From Aurantiacibacter sp. MUD61 (GTDB lineage: Bacteria; Pseudomonadota; Alphaproteobacteria; Sphingomonadales; Sphingomonadaceae), in assembly GCF_027912455.1 (NCBI RefSeq), contig NZ_CP115446.1:248001-312000 (forward strand): a stretch of DNA of 64,000 nt. Reading direction: 5' to 3'. The position numbers and the translations under genes were made by a program. The notes below the pieces were generated by a model. That model searched no databases. It had not been told where the DNA came from and was given only the letters and a program-made list of their open reading frames with translations. Shown here one piece after another: positions 19,242-27,916 of this stretch (position 1 is its first letter; every line of letters begins with the position of its first letter).

Positions 19242-21167
19242 TCAGCGGTTCTGCCGCCCCTCGATCAGCCTGTCCACCAGCGACGGATCGGCAAGCGTGG
19301 AGGTATCCCCCAGCGAGCCGTAATCGTTCTCTGCGATCTTGCGAAGGATGCGCCGCATGATCTTGCCCGAACGTGTCTTGGGCAGGCCGTCGGTGAAGTG
19401 CAGGTGATCGGGTGTTGCGATCGGGCCGATTTCCTTGCGCACATGGGCACGGAGCTCGGAATAGAGCTCGTCCGTTTCGTCCACGCCTTCCATCGTCGTC
19501 ACATAGCAATAGATGCCCTGCCCTTTGATATCGTGCGGATATCCGACGACTGCGGCCTCTGCGACGGCGGGATGCAGCACGAGCGCGCTTTCCACTTCTG
19601 CAGTGCCCATGCGGTGGCCGGACACATTGATCACATCGTCAACGCGGCCGGTGATCCAGTAGAAGCCGTCTTCGTCCAGTCTGCACCCGTCCCCGGTGAA
19701 ATACTTGCCTTTGAACGTGCTGAAATAGGCTTCGATAAAGCGATCATGGTCGCCATAGACGGTGCGCGTCTGACCCGGCCAGCTGGCGGTGATGCAGAGA
19801 TTGCCCTCGTTAGCCCCTTCAAGCACCTGCCCTTCATTGTCGACCAATTGCAGCTGCACCCCGAAAAAAGGCTTTCCGGCACTGCCCGGCTTCATATCGC
19901 TGGCATAGGGGAGCGTTGTGATCATGTGGCCGCCCGTTTCGGTCTGCCACCATGTGTCAACGATAGGGCAACGACCTTCGCCCACGACTTCATGATACCA
20001 GCGCCATGCTTCGGGATTGATCGGCTCACCCACGGTACCGAGGATGCGGATCGAAGACCTGTCGTGCTTCGTCACATGATCGTCGCCTTCGCGCATCAGC
20101 GCGCGGATGGCAGTTGGCGCCGTGTAAAAGATATTGACCTTATGCTTGGCGATCACTTCCCAGAAGCGGCCGTGATCGGGGTAGTTCGGAACGCCTTCGA
20201 AGATCACGCTGGTGCCGCCATTGATGAGCGGACCATAGGTCACATAACTGTGGCCTGTGACCCAGCCGATATCGGCGCTGCACCAGAAGACTTCCCCGGG
20301 CTGGTAATCGAAAGTGTAGTGGAACGTCGTCGCCACCCACACCGCATAGCCGCCGGTGGTGTGCAGCACGCCTTTGGGCTTCCCGGTCGAGCCGCTGGTG
20401 TAGAGGATGAACAGCGGATCTTCCGCGTTCATCTCCACGCAGGGGCAATCATCATCGCTGGCGACATCGGAATACCAATGATCGCGGCCCTCCTTCATCT
20501 CGATAGCGCCGCCCGTATGCTTGATGACCAGCACGCCCGAGACATCGACACCGTCGAATTCCAGCGCTGCGTCGACATTGGCCTTCAGCGGCACGCGCTT
20601 GGTGCCACGCAATCCCTCATCCGCCGTGATGACGAAGCGGCTTTCACATGCCTCGATCCGGCCCGCGAGCGCTTCGGGGGAGAAGCCGCCGAAAACAACC
20701 GAATGAATCGCGCCGAGCCGGGCGCAGGCCAACATGGCCACAGCGCCTTCGACGATCATCGGCATATAAAGCGTGACGCGGTCACCCTTCGATACGCCCA
20801 TGGCTTTCAGCGCATTCGCCATCCGGGCGACTTCGCCATGCAATTCGCGATAGGTCAGGCTGCGGCCCGGAGTTGCGGGATCGTCCGGCTCGAAAATGAA
20901 AGCCGTCTGGTCGCCGCGCGTTTCGAGGTGACGGTCCACCGCATTGTAGCAAAGGTTGAGGGAGCCATCGGCATACCAGCTGATTTCGGCAGGATCGAAA
21001 GACCACTCGCCCGCCTTGGTCGGTTTGGTCATCCAGTCCAGCCGCTCGGCCTGCTCGAGCCAGAAGCCATCCGGATCTTGGATAGAGCGCTGGTAATGCG
21101 CGTCATATTCTTCCGGGGTGCAGTGGGCGCTCGCCGGTGGCGATGGATGCTGGACGATAGTGCTCAT
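19242..21167 (-). CDS. acsA: Acetyl-CoA synthetase AcsA
   Basis: This AMP-forming acetate:CoA ligase activates acetate in the cytoplasm through acetyl-AMP. At 641 aa it matches the family length. Visible motifs are the P-loop [15 protein letters not shown], the acyl-site WWQTETGGH region, [16 protein letters not shown] with the hinge aspartate, and the C-terminal [11 protein letters not shown]. The lysine of this last motif is the catalytic residue acetylated by Pat in other bacteria. A GGAGGTC-like site precedes the ATG. It forms a likely operon with the crbR-like gene and is divergent from a porin gene. Confidence 0.96.
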   Translation of the reverse strand: MSTIVQHPSPPASAHCTPEEYDAHYQRSIQDPDGFWLEQAERLDWMTKPTKAGEWSFDPAEISWYADGSLNLCYNAVDRHLETRGDQTAFIFEPDDPATPGRSLTYRELHGEVARMANALKAMGVSKGDRVTLYMPMIVEGAVAMLACARLGAIHSVVFGGFSPEALAGRIEACESRFVITADEGLRGTKRVPLKANVDAALEFDGVDVSGVLVIKHTGGAIEMKEGRDHWYSDVASDDDCPCVEMNAEDPLFILYTSGSTGKPKGVLHTTGGYAVWVATTFHYTFDYQPGEVFWCSADIGWVTGHSYVTYGPLINGGTSVIFEGVPNYPDHGRFWEVIAKHKVNIFYTAPTAIRALMREGDDHVTKHDRSSIRILGTVGEPINPEAWRWYHEVVGEGRCPIVDTWWQTETGGHMITTLPYASDMKPGSAGKPFFGVQLQLVDNEGQVLEGANEGNLCITASWPGQTRTVYGDHDRFIEAYFSTFKGKYFTGDGCRLDEDGFYWITGRVDDVINVSGHRMGTAEVESALVLHPAVAEAAVVGYPHDIKGQGIYCYVTTMEGVDETDELYSELRAHVRKEIGPIATPDHLHFTDGLPKTRSGKIMRRILRKIAENDYGSLGDTSTLADPSLVDRLIEGRQNR

Positions 21168-21192
21168 TGTGGAGACCTCCCATTTTTACGCG

Positions 21193-21250
21193 AGCCTAAC
21201 CCATCGCGGGTCTGCGGCTGACTCAGACATAGGTCGTAATACGTTAGGCT
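21193..21250. promoter_or_regulatory. Widely spaced inverted repeat in the acsA/porin divergent promoter region
   Basis: AGCCTAAC (21193-21200) and its exact reverse complement GTTAGGCT (21243-21250) flank 42 bases in the 144-bp gap between the divergent acsA and DcaP-like porin genes. The arms could be half-sites for a dimeric or DNA-looping regulator, the CrbR-like protein being the obvious candidate. No promoter hexamers are convincing. Confidence 0.35.
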
Positions 21251-21311
21251 AATTGTGCCCACCCCATGATCGGCGCGACAAGCTCTTCCGATAAAAGACC
21301 GGGAGGGTTTC

Positions 21312-22703
21312 ATGCAGACATTCAACTTTCGCAAAGGCTTTTGCGCCGCTCTGGTCGGCGCATCATGCCTGATGCCAGCGACCGCGCTGGCGCAGGAGGC
21401 GAGCATCGAAGACCGGCTGGACCGGCTCGAGGCATTGGTGGCCGGGCTCGTCGAGCGGCTGGACGCGCAGCAGGACATCGACGCGCAGCAGCAGGCCGAC
21501 ATCGCCGCGACTGCCGATCTGGTGATGGCAGAAACGACCCAGATGCGCGGCGAACAGGCAGAACTTGCCGCGCAGGTCGAGACGGTCAGCGAAGAGCAGG
21601 ACCGCGATGGGTTCGGCATCGGCAACACGCGCTTCACATTGGGCGGTTACGTGAAAATGGACGCGCTATCGCTGCGTACCAGCGGCGGCCAATTGCCCGA
21701 TGGCGCCATCACTCGCGACTTCCTCATCCCCGGAGCCATCCCTGTAGGCGGCGAGGCATCGAGCTGGGATACCGATTTCAACGCGCGCCAGACCCGGGTG
21801 ACCTTCGGCACCTCGACCGATGTGGGCACCGGCACGCCGCTGCGCTCGCATATCGAAGTCGATTTCATGGTGACGCCGGGCGGCGATGAGCGGATTTCCA
21901 ACAGCTACGAACCGCGCCTGCGGCAGGCCTATCTCACCTATGGCGACTGGCTGCTGGGCCAGACATGGTCGACTTTCCAGAATGTCGGCGCCTTACCTGA
22001 ATCGATGGATTTCATCGGCACGACACCCGGGACCGTCTTTGATCGCCAGCCGATGGTCCGGTATACCAACGGCGGCCTACAGATCGCTGTCGAGCAACCT
22101 GAAACGGTCGTCACGACGCCGACCGGCGGCAGGTTGCTGGCTGGCGATGACACCATGCCCGATGTGGTGGTCCGCTATAATTACACTGGCGATGGCGTTT
22201 CGCTGACCGCTGCGGGTATCGTCCGCAGCCTCAATATTGCCGATGACGATTTTGGCATGGGCGATGATTCAGCTTTTGGCTACGGGCTCAGCCTGTCAGG
22301 CCGCATCGGCATTGGCGAGCGGGACGATATCCGTTTCATGGGTACAGTCGGCGATGGCCTTGGCCGCTATATCGGCCTAAATATTGTGAACGATGCAGCA
22401 CTCGATCTCGATGGTAATCTCGATCCGATCTTCACCTATTCGGGCTTTGCCGCTTTCCGCCATTTCTGGGCTGACGATTTGCGATCCACAATCGCAGGAT
22501 CGTACTTCCGGGCTGACAACCCAGTGATGCTGACCGGCAATCAGGTGACCGACGAAAGCTGGAACGCCTTCGTCAACCTCGTCTACTCGCCGGTCTCCCG
22601 CCTCGATGTCGGGATCGAATATATGTATGCCGAGCGCCAGCTCGAAGATGGCCGCTCGGGCAATCTGCAAAAAATCCAGCTCTCGACCCGCTACGCGTTC
22701 TAG
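21312..22703 (+). CDS. DcaP-like trimeric outer-membrane porin
   Basis: This 463-aa outer-membrane protein has a Sec signal peptide (cleavage near ALA-Q28), then a predicted coiled coil (about residues 30-100, IEDRLDRLEALVAGLVERLD) and a beta barrel ending in an aromatic residue (TRYAF). The barrel start FTLGGYVKMDALSLRT and TPLRSHIEVDFM, NSYEPRLRQAYLTYGDWLLGQ are characteristic of DcaP, a dicarboxylate-type channel in Acinetobacter. GGGAGGG precedes the ATG. Divergence from acsA suggests a role in carboxylate or acetate entry, which is inference. It ends at a strong terminator. Confidence 0.9.
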   Translation: MQTFNFRKGFCAALVGASCLMPATALAQEASIEDRLDRLEALVAGLVERLDAQQDIDAQQQADIAATADLVMAETTQMRGEQAELAAQVETVSEEQDRDGFGIGNTRFTLGGYVKMDALSLRTSGGQLPDGAITRDFLIPGAIPVGGEASSWDTDFNARQTRVTFGTSTDVGTGTPLRSHIEVDFMVTPGGDERISNSYEPRLRQAYLTYGDWLLGQTWSTFQNVGALPESMDFIGTTPGTVFDRQPMVRYTNGGLQIAVEQPETVVTTPTGGRLLAGDDTMPDVVVRYNYTGDGVSLTAAGIVRSLNIADDDFGMGDDSAFGYGLSLSGRIGIGERDDIRFMGTVGDGLGRYIGLNIVNDAALDLDGNLDPIFTYSGFAAFRHFWADDLRSTIAGSYFRADNPVMLTGNQVTDESWNAFVNLVYSPVSRLDVGIEYMYAERQLEDGRSGNLQKIQLSTRYAF

Positions 22704-22728
22704 TCTCCCCGGACACCTCGCAAAAAGG

Positions 22729-22760
22729 AAGGGCCCGAACCAGAGCGGTTCGGGCCCTTT
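22729..22760. terminator. Rho-independent terminator between the porin and ompW-like genes
   Basis: A 13-bp perfect stem (AAGGGCCCGAACC at 22729-22741, GGTTCGGGCCCTT at 22747-22759) with a 5-base loop follows an A-run (CAAAAAGG) and precedes TTTC. It can serve both convergent genes. Confidence 0.88.
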
Positions 22761-22780
22761 CTTGGTCGATCAGGAGGAGG

Positions 22781-23449
22781 TCAGAAGCGGAAGGAGACGC
22801 CCGCGCTGATTACCCAGGGGTCGAGTTCGTGTTCGGTCTCGATGGCCAGCGTATCGCCGACATACCAGCGCGCCGTCGTGTCTACGAAATAGCGCTTGGC
22901 ATCCACCGTAATCCCGAAGCCATTGTCTCCAATCGGAATGTCGGCACCTGCCTGCAGGACAAAGCCCACTTCATCGGAAAGCGTGGTTTCCGTCACGCCG
23001 AGCGGGATCGTAGCCGCGCCGGGTTCCACATCGATCCACCAGAAATATGTCGCGCCAGCGCCGACATAGGGTTCCACATCGCCAAGATCGAAATGGTATT
23101 TGGCTGTGAAAGTCGCGGGGATCAGCGTGCCATTGGATACTAGCTCGGCACCGGGCAGGCCCGAAACGGCATCGACATCATGCCGCGTTAGGCAGCAGAT
23201 CGTCTCGATCGATAAATTGTCTGACACGAAATACTCGGCGGCCAGCGTCGGCACGAAGGCATCGCTCGCTTCGGTCTGGGTATCGGCGGGCAGCCCGACG
23301 ATATCGGTGTTCACGCTGGTGATGGCACCATCGGGAAGCACGCCCGTGCCGAGCAATTTGATCTGAAAATCACCCTGGGCATCCTGCGCCTGTGCGGGGC
23401 AGGCCAGAACTGCCAGGGCAGCAAAGGCGGCGGTTGTCAGCAGTTTCAT
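22781..23449 (-). CDS. ompW: OmpW-family outer-membrane protein
   Basis: This 222-aa protein has a signal peptide (cleavage after PAQA, residue about 21). It folds as an eight-stranded OmpW-type barrel that may pass small hydrophobic molecules. Family markers are FVPTLAAEYFVSDNLSIET, PATFTAKYHF, YVGAGATYFWW and the terminal WVISAGVSFRF with C-terminal Phe. A perfect FNR box lies about 100 bases upstream of its start codon, matching the known control of ompW by FNR in enterobacteria. A repressive or activating role here is inferred from spacing only. A paired cysteine (ETICCLTRHD) is unusual but the same segment is often variable. Confidence 0.92.
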   Translation of the reverse strand: MKLLTTAAFAALAVLACPAQAQDAQGDFQIKLLGTGVLPDGAITSVNTDIVGLPADTQTEASDAFVPTLAAEYFVSDNLSIETICCLTRHDVDAVSGLPGAELVSNGTLIPATFTAKYHFDLGDVEPYVGAGATYFWWIDVEPGAATIPLGVTETTLSDEVGFVLQAGADIPIGDNGFGITVDAKRYFVDTTARWYVGDTLAIETEHELDPWVISAGVSFRF

Positions 23450-23543
23450 CGATCATTCCTTTTGCCCCGCAGTGGCCACCCGATGTGGCCCAGGTAGTTG
23501 CGAGGGCGTGATGATGCTCTGGCGCGAGGAGGCGCAGCGATCC

Positions 23544-23557
23544 TTGATGCAGATCAA
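23544..23557. promoter_or_regulatory. Perfect FNR box (anaerobox) between ompW and the Fnr-type gene
   Basis: TTGATGCAGATCAA matches the FNR/FixK consensus TTGAT-N4-ATCAA at 10 of 10 positions. It is centred about 101 bases from the ompW start and touches the proposed first codon of the regulator gene. It can therefore serve ompW activation and autoregulation of the regulator, or indicate that the regulator really starts further downstream. Confidence 0.85.
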
Positions 23558-24294
23558 TGTCAGCTGCGAATGTTCATGCGACTTCGCCGCCCATGATCGA
23601 GGCCACTGAACCCTTCGCTATTTTCGCAAAAGCCATCCTGCCACCGGACCTGCCGGACGCGCTGTTCATGCATTTTGGCGCCATTGCCGAGCAGTGCGAG
23701 CTCGACGCACATCAAGCGCTTGCGCACAGTGACGATGCAGAAAAGCTGGTCTTTATCGCGCAAGGAAGTGCCAAACTGGTCGCGAAGGGAGCGGGCGAGC
23801 GCGAACAGATCATCGGCTTCCATTTTGCAGGCGATTTCCTGCGCCTGCCATGCCCATGCGAGCACTCTTACTCGCTGGTCGCCCTGGAAGATGCACAGCT
23901 GCTGGTCTTCTCAGCCAGCCAATTCGTCGAGCTGGCGCGTGGGGAGCCCGGGATCCTCCAGCATCTCCTCGATCAAAGCGCCACGATGCTCGATCGCAGC
24001 AGGGAAAAATCCATCGTCCTTGGCCGCAAGAACGCCTGCGAACGCATGGCCAGCTTCCTGCTTTCCATGGCGCGCCGCATTGGTGAGAAGCAGGCAGAGA
24101 CCATCCGCCTCACCCTGCCCATGTCGCGGCGGGAAATCGGCGACAGCCTTGGCCTCACCATCGAAACCGTCAGCCGCCAGCTCACCCTGCTGCGCGATGC
24201 GCAGATCATCGAAACGCATGGCCGGCACGAGGTCATCCTCCGTCACCCGGAAGAACTCCAGAAACGATCCGGATGGCTGACGAGAGCCAACTGA
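23557..24294 (+). CDS. Crp/Fnr-family transcriptional regulator (FnrL/FixK-like)
   Basis: This 245-aa regulator has a cNMP-type beta barrel (about residues 30-135), a dimer helix and a C-terminal Crp-type HTH. The recognition helix region RREIGDSLGLTIETVSRQ contains E203, S206 and R207, the E..SR set that reads TTGAT half-sites. The Fnr N-terminal cysteine cluster is absent: cysteines are C47, C99, C101 (LPCPCEH) and C161. Oxygen sensing by a standard [4Fe-4S] cluster is therefore doubtful, and it may be FixK-like. Start choice is uncertain. ATG 23557 overlaps a perfect FNR box and has no Shine-Dalgarno; ATG 23593 would remove 12 residues. It sits directly before ccoN, which carries a matching box. 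Confidence 0.88.
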   Translation: MSAANVHATSPPMIEATEPFAIFAKAILPPDLPDALFMHFGAIAEQCELDAHQALAHSDDAEKLVFIAQGSAKLVAKGAGEREQIIGFHFAGDFLRLPCPCEHSYSLVALEDAQLLVFSASQFVELARGEPGILQHLLDQSATMLDRSREKSIVLGRKNACERMASFLLSMARRIGEKQAETIRLTLPMSRREIGDSLGLTIETVSRQLTLLRDAQIIETHGRHEVILRHPEELQKRSGWLTRAN

Positions 24295-24310
24295 CAATTC
24301 CCAGCCAAAT

Positions 24311-24324
24311 TTGCGCCAGATCAA
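24311..24324 (+). promoter_or_regulatory. FNR box upstream of ccoN
   Basis: TTGCGCCAGATCAA matches 8 of 10 consensus positions of TTGAT-N4-ATCAA. Its centre lies about 62 bases before the ccoN ATG, compatible with class II activation from a start site about 41 bases downstream. Microaerobic activation of cbb3 oxidase genes by Fnr/FixK is well established. Confidence 0.72.
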
Positions 24325-24379
24325 AGAATCGCATCACGGCGCTTTCTATTCACTCCCCTGACAACGGACGGAGATTCCA

Positions 24380-26056
24380 ATGCAAGCCGAAGCCGCACTG
24401 AGCCGGACGATCCTGTGGGGATTGCTGGCATTCATGGCACTGGCAGTGGTGATAGCCGCTGCTGATGCCGGTTTTGCCGCCCATGCAGCCATCGTGGGGC
24501 TCGTCTGCCTCCTCCTGATGGTCATGAGTGCGGCGAAGTTCGATCCGACAAGCCGCCTCAATTCCTTCTTCAAAGTGCCGCAGAGCACCTCGCAATATGA
24601 TGACGATCCCATTCGCTGGGGCGTGATAGCGACGATGTTCTGGGGTCTGGCGGGGCTGAGTGCCGGCCTGTTCATCGCGCTTCAGCTGACCTGGCCGCAA
24701 TTGAATCTTGAGCCCTATCTGAACTTCGGTCGCCTGCGCCCGCTGCACACCAGCGCGGTGATTTTTGCGTTTGGCGGCAACGCGCTGATCGCTACCAGCT
24801 ATTACGTCGTGCAGCGCACCTGCCGCACGCAGCTGGCTTTTCCCAGCCTCGCTCGCTTCGTGTTCTGGGGATACCAGCTGTTCATCGTGCTGGCGGCAAC
24901 CGGCTATCTGCTCGGCGTCACCCAATCGAAGGAATATGCAGAGCCTGAATGGTATGTCGACCTGTGGCTTACCATTGTCTGGGTTTGCTATTTGATCGTT
25001 TTCGTCGGCACGCTCGCCAAGCGTAAAGAGCCGCATATCTACGTCGCCAACTGGTTCTACCTCGCCTTCATCGTCACCGTCGCGATGCTGCATGTGGTGA
25101 ACAACCTTTCGCTACCCGTCAGCCTGCTCGGCGCGAAAAGCTACAGCCTTTATGCAGGGGTGCAGGATGCACTGGTGCAATGGTGGTATGGCCACAATGC
25201 GGTGGGCTTCTTCCTCACCGCCGGCTTCCTCGCCATGATGTATTACTTCGTGCCCAAGCAGGCCGAACGACCGATCTACAGCTATCGCTTGTCGATCATC
25301 CATTTCTGGTCGCTGATCTTCCTCTACATTTGGGCGGGGCCCCACCACCTTCACTACACCGCGCTGCCCGACTGGGCGCAAACGCTGGGCATGGTCTTTT
25401 CGATCATGCTGTGGATGCCGAGCTGGGGCGGCATGATCAACGGCCTGATGACGCTGAACGGCGCGTGGGACAAGATCCGCACCGATCCGATCATCCGCAT
25501 GATGGTGATGGCGCTCGCCTTCTACGGCATGAGCACGTTCGAAGGCCCGATGCTGTCGATCCGCGCGGTGAATGGCCTGTCGCATTACACCGACTGGACC
25601 ATCGGCCACGTGCATTCTGGCGCGCTGGGATGGAACGGCATGATCACATTCGCCTGCGTGTACTTCCTCGTCCCGCGCCTCTGGAAAAAAGAGCGCATGT
25701 ACTCGCTGCGGATGATCAACTGGCACTTCTGGCTCGCGACGCTCGGCATCGTATTCTACGCCGCCAGCATGTGGGTCGCGGGGATTCAGCAGGGCCTGAT
25801 GTGGCGCGAATATGGCGCTGACGGATACCTTGTCTGGTCCTTTGCAGACACCGTCGCCGCGATGTTCCCGATGTATGTGCTGCGCGCCTTTGGCGGCCTG
25901 CTCTACGTCAGCGGGGCGATCCTGATGAGCTACAACATCTGGATGACGCTGGCCGGCAAGCAGCGCGAAGAAAAGGCCATGATCGAGGCGGCTTACGATC
26001 CTGAAAAGGACCGCCCGATCACCGATCCCGAACCCACCGCCGTTCCGGCTGAATAA
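24380..26056 (+). CDS. ccoN: cbb3-type cytochrome c oxidase subunit I (CcoN)
   Basis: This is the catalytic subunit of the high-affinity proton-pumping oxidase, holding haem b and the haem b3-CuB centre. The 558-aa protein has about 12-14 helices. Ligand regions are visible: [17 protein letters not shown] (low-spin haem), [16 protein letters not shown] with the CuB histidine, [17 protein letters not shown] (the two adjacent CuB histidines) and [16 protein letters not shown] sits six bases before the ATG. It heads ccoNOQP, preceded by an FNR box. In an aerobic phototroph it allows respiration at low oxygen. Confidence 0.97.
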   Translation: MQAEAALSRTILWGLLAFMALAVVIAAADAGFAAHAAIVGLVCLLLMVMSAAKFDPTSRLNSFFKVPQSTSQYDDDPIRWGVIATMFWGLAGLSAGLFIALQLTWPQLNLEPYLNFGRLRPLHTSAVIFAFGGNALIATSYYVVQRTCRTQLAFPSLARFVFWGYQLFIVLAATGYLLGVTQSKEYAEPEWYVDLWLTIVWVCYLIVFVGTLAKRKEPHIYVANWFYLAFIVTVAMLHVVNNLSLPVSLLGAKSYSLYAGVQDALVQWWYGHNAVGFFLTAGFLAMMYYFVPKQAERPIYSYRLSIIHFWSLIFLYIWAGPHHLHYTALPDWAQTLGMVFSIMLWMPSWGGMINGLMTLNGAWDKIRTDPIIRMMVMALAFYGMSTFEGPMLSIRAVNGLSHYTDWTIGHVHSGALGWNGMITFACVYFLVPRLWKKERMYSLRMINWHFWLATLGIVFYAASMWVAGIQQGLMWREYGADGYLVWSFADTVAAMFPMYVLRAFGGLLYVSGAILMSYNIWMTLAGKQREEKAMIEAAYDPEKDRPITDPEPTAVPAE

Positions 26057-26068
26057 GGGCCCAATGCC

Positions 26069-26821
26069 ATGAGCATGACCGAACGTCACAAGACACTTGA
26101 ACGCAACATCACGCTGCTGGCGATCTGCACTTTCATTGCAGTGTCGATCGGCGGGCTGGTGCAGATAACGCCGCTTTTCTACCTCGACAACACGATTGAG
26201 GAAGTGGACGGCATGCGGCCCTACACTCCGCTGGAACTGGCCGGGCGCGACATCTACATCCGCGAAGGCTGCTATGTCTGCCACAGCCAGATGATCCGCC
26301 CGTTCCGGGACGAGGTGGAGCGCTACGGCCATTATAGCCTCGCTGCCGAAAGCATGTATGACCGGCCTTTCCAATGGGGTTCGAAGCGCACGGGTCCTGA
26401 TCTGGCGCGCGTGGGCGGTCGCTATTCGGATGAATGGCATGTCCAGCACCTGATCAACCCCCAGGCTGTGGTGCCCGAAAGCATCATGCCGTCCTACAGC
26501 TTCCTTGCCGAGACGACTCTCGACGCGGGCGATCCGGCGGCGAACCTGGCCACCCTGCAAACGCTGGGCGTGCCCTACAGCGATGAAGACATCACCCAGG
26601 CCATGGCCGACCTGATCCTTCAGGGCAGCGCTTTCCCGGGCGCAGGCCAGGCCGAGTTCAACGAGCGCTATCCCAATGCGCAGGCACGCGATTTCGATGG
26701 CGATCCCGATCGCCTGACAGAGATGGATGCTCTGATCGCCTACCTGCAGATGCTCGGCACGCTGGTCGATGTCGATAGCGCCGCCGCGCAGCAGGAATTG
26801 TCAGAGGAGCTTGGTCGATGA
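26069..26821 (+). CDS. ccoO: cbb3-type cytochrome c oxidase subunit II (CcoO)
   Basis: CcoO is the membrane-anchored monohaem cytochrome c subunit that passes electrons to CcoN. The 250-aa protein has one N-terminal helix ([18 protein letters not shown]), then the periplasmic domain with the haem site [12 protein letters not shown] (C-x-x-C-H) and the conserved [20 protein letters not shown]. The Met ligand lies in the ESIMPSY segment. The start at 26069 is 12 bases after the ccoN stop. Its end overlaps the ccoQ ATG. Confidence 0.96.
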   Translation: MSMTERHKTLERNITLLAICTFIAVSIGGLVQITPLFYLDNTIEEVDGMRPYTPLELAGRDIYIREGCYVCHSQMIRPFRDEVERYGHYSLAAESMYDRPFQWGSKRTGPDLARVGGRYSDEWHVQHLINPQAVVPESIMPSYSFLAETTLDAGDPAANLATLQTLGVPYSDEDITQAMADLILQGSAFPGAGQAEFNERYPNAQARDFDGDPDRLTEMDALIAYLQMLGTLVDVDSAAAQQELSEELGR

Positions 26822-26985
26822 GCTTCTACGAAACCCTGCGGCACTTCGCCGACAGCTATGCCCTTATCGTGATGTTCGGCCTGTTCGCCGTGCTTTGCCT
26901 CTACCCGTTCCGCCCCGGCGCCGGGGACCGCAACCATCACGCCGCAAATTCGATCTTCAAAGGAGCCGATGATGGCGACCAATAA
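26818..26985 (+). CDS. ccoQ: cbb3-type oxidase component CcoQ/FixQ
   Basis: This is a 55-aa single-helix membrane protein beginning [17 protein letters not shown], with the helix [19 protein letters not shown] and a short basic/acidic tail. CcoQ stabilises the oxidase complex in other bacteria. The ATG overlaps the ccoO stop (ATGA), and the end overlaps ccoP by about 14 bases. Confidence 0.92.
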   Translation: MSFYETLRHFADSYALIVMFGLFAVLCLYPFRPGAGDRNHHAANSIFKGADDGDQ

Positions 26986-27916
26986 GCGTATCGACGAGCC
27001 CACCGGCACGGAAACCGTCGGCCATGAGTGGGACGGGATCGAAGAACTCAATACGCCGCTGCCGCGCTGGTGGCTGTGGACCTTCTACCTCACCATCGTG
27101 TTCGCGGTGGTCTATGTGGTCCTCTATCCGGCATGGCCGCTGATTGACCGGGCGACGACCGGTATTCTCGGCTGGTCCAGCCGCGGCGCGTTGCAGGAAG
27201 AGCTGGTCAATGAAGATCAGGCGCGCCAGGCCTTCCGTGCTGAGCTGGCCGAAGTCGAAGTCGCCGATCTGCGCAATGATGAAGAGCTGTTCCGCCGTGC
27301 TGTTGCGGGCGGGGAAGCAGCGTTCAAAGTGCATTGTACCCAGTGCCACGGCTCGCAAGGCGCAGGGTCGCAGACGCTTGGCTACCCCAATCTCAATGAT
27401 GATGCGTGGTTGTGGGGCGGCACGCTGGAAGAAATCCATTACACGATTGAAAACGGCATCCGCCAGCCGGAAGACAATGCGCGCCGCCAGAGTGCCATGC
27501 CTGCATTCGAGGGTATTCTGGATGCCGGTCAGGTGGCCGCTGTCACCCAGCATGTCCGCTCGCTGGGCGATCTTGCCGAACCCAATGCCAATGGTGCGGC
27601 GCTGTATCAGCAGAATTGCGCCGTCTGTCATGGCGAGAATGGCGATGGCAACCGCCAGCTCGGTGCTCCGCGCCTGAATGACGCGGTGTGGCTCCGCGGC
27701 AGCAGCGCGGCGGAAATTACGCGGCAAATCCTGCAGCCGCGCATGGGTGCGATGCCGGCTTGGGGCGAGCGCCTAGGCCCCGCAACGACCAAAATGCTGA
27801 CGGCCTATGTCTATTCGTTGGGAGGCGGTGAAGAAGCTGCCCCTGAGGTTGCTGAAACCGCGCCGGACGAAGCGGCAGAAGGCGCGGCTCCCGAAAGCGA
27901 GAACAGTGCCGGATAA
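26972..27916 (+). CDS. ccoP: cbb3-type cytochrome c oxidase subunit III (CcoP)
   Basis: CcoP is the dihaem cytochrome c subunit that accepts electrons from soluble or tethered cytochromes c. The protein is 314 aa, with one or two N-terminal helices (WWLWTFYLTIVFAVVYVVLY) followed by two cytochrome c domains with haem motifs CTQCHG and CAVCHG and the family strings YPNLNDDAWLWGG and APRLNDAVWLRGS. An AGGAG site at 26961 favours the ATG at 26972 over the adjacent ATG at 26969. The C-terminal tail is rich in Ala, Glu and Pro. It overlaps ccoG. Confidence 0.96.
   Translation: MATNKRIDEPTGTETVGHEWDGIEELNTPLPRWWLWTFYLTIVFAVVYVVLYPAWPLIDRATTGILGWSSRGALQEELVNEDQARQAFRAELAEVEVADLRNDEELFRRAVAGGEAAFKVHCTQCHGSQGAGSQTLGYPNLNDDAWLWGGTLEEIHYTIENGIRQPEDNARRQSAMPAFEGILDAGQVAAVTQHVRSLGDLAEPNANGAALYQQNCAVCHGENGDGNRQLGAPRLNDAVWLRGSSAAEITRQILQPRMGAMPAWGERLGPATTKMLTAYVYSLGGGEEAAPEVAETAPDEAAEGAAPESENSAG

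Noticed and set aside
19056..21221. 721-codon + frame opposite acsA
   Set aside because: It lies wholly on the opposite strand of a strongly conserved acetyl-CoA synthetase and shows no motif of its own.
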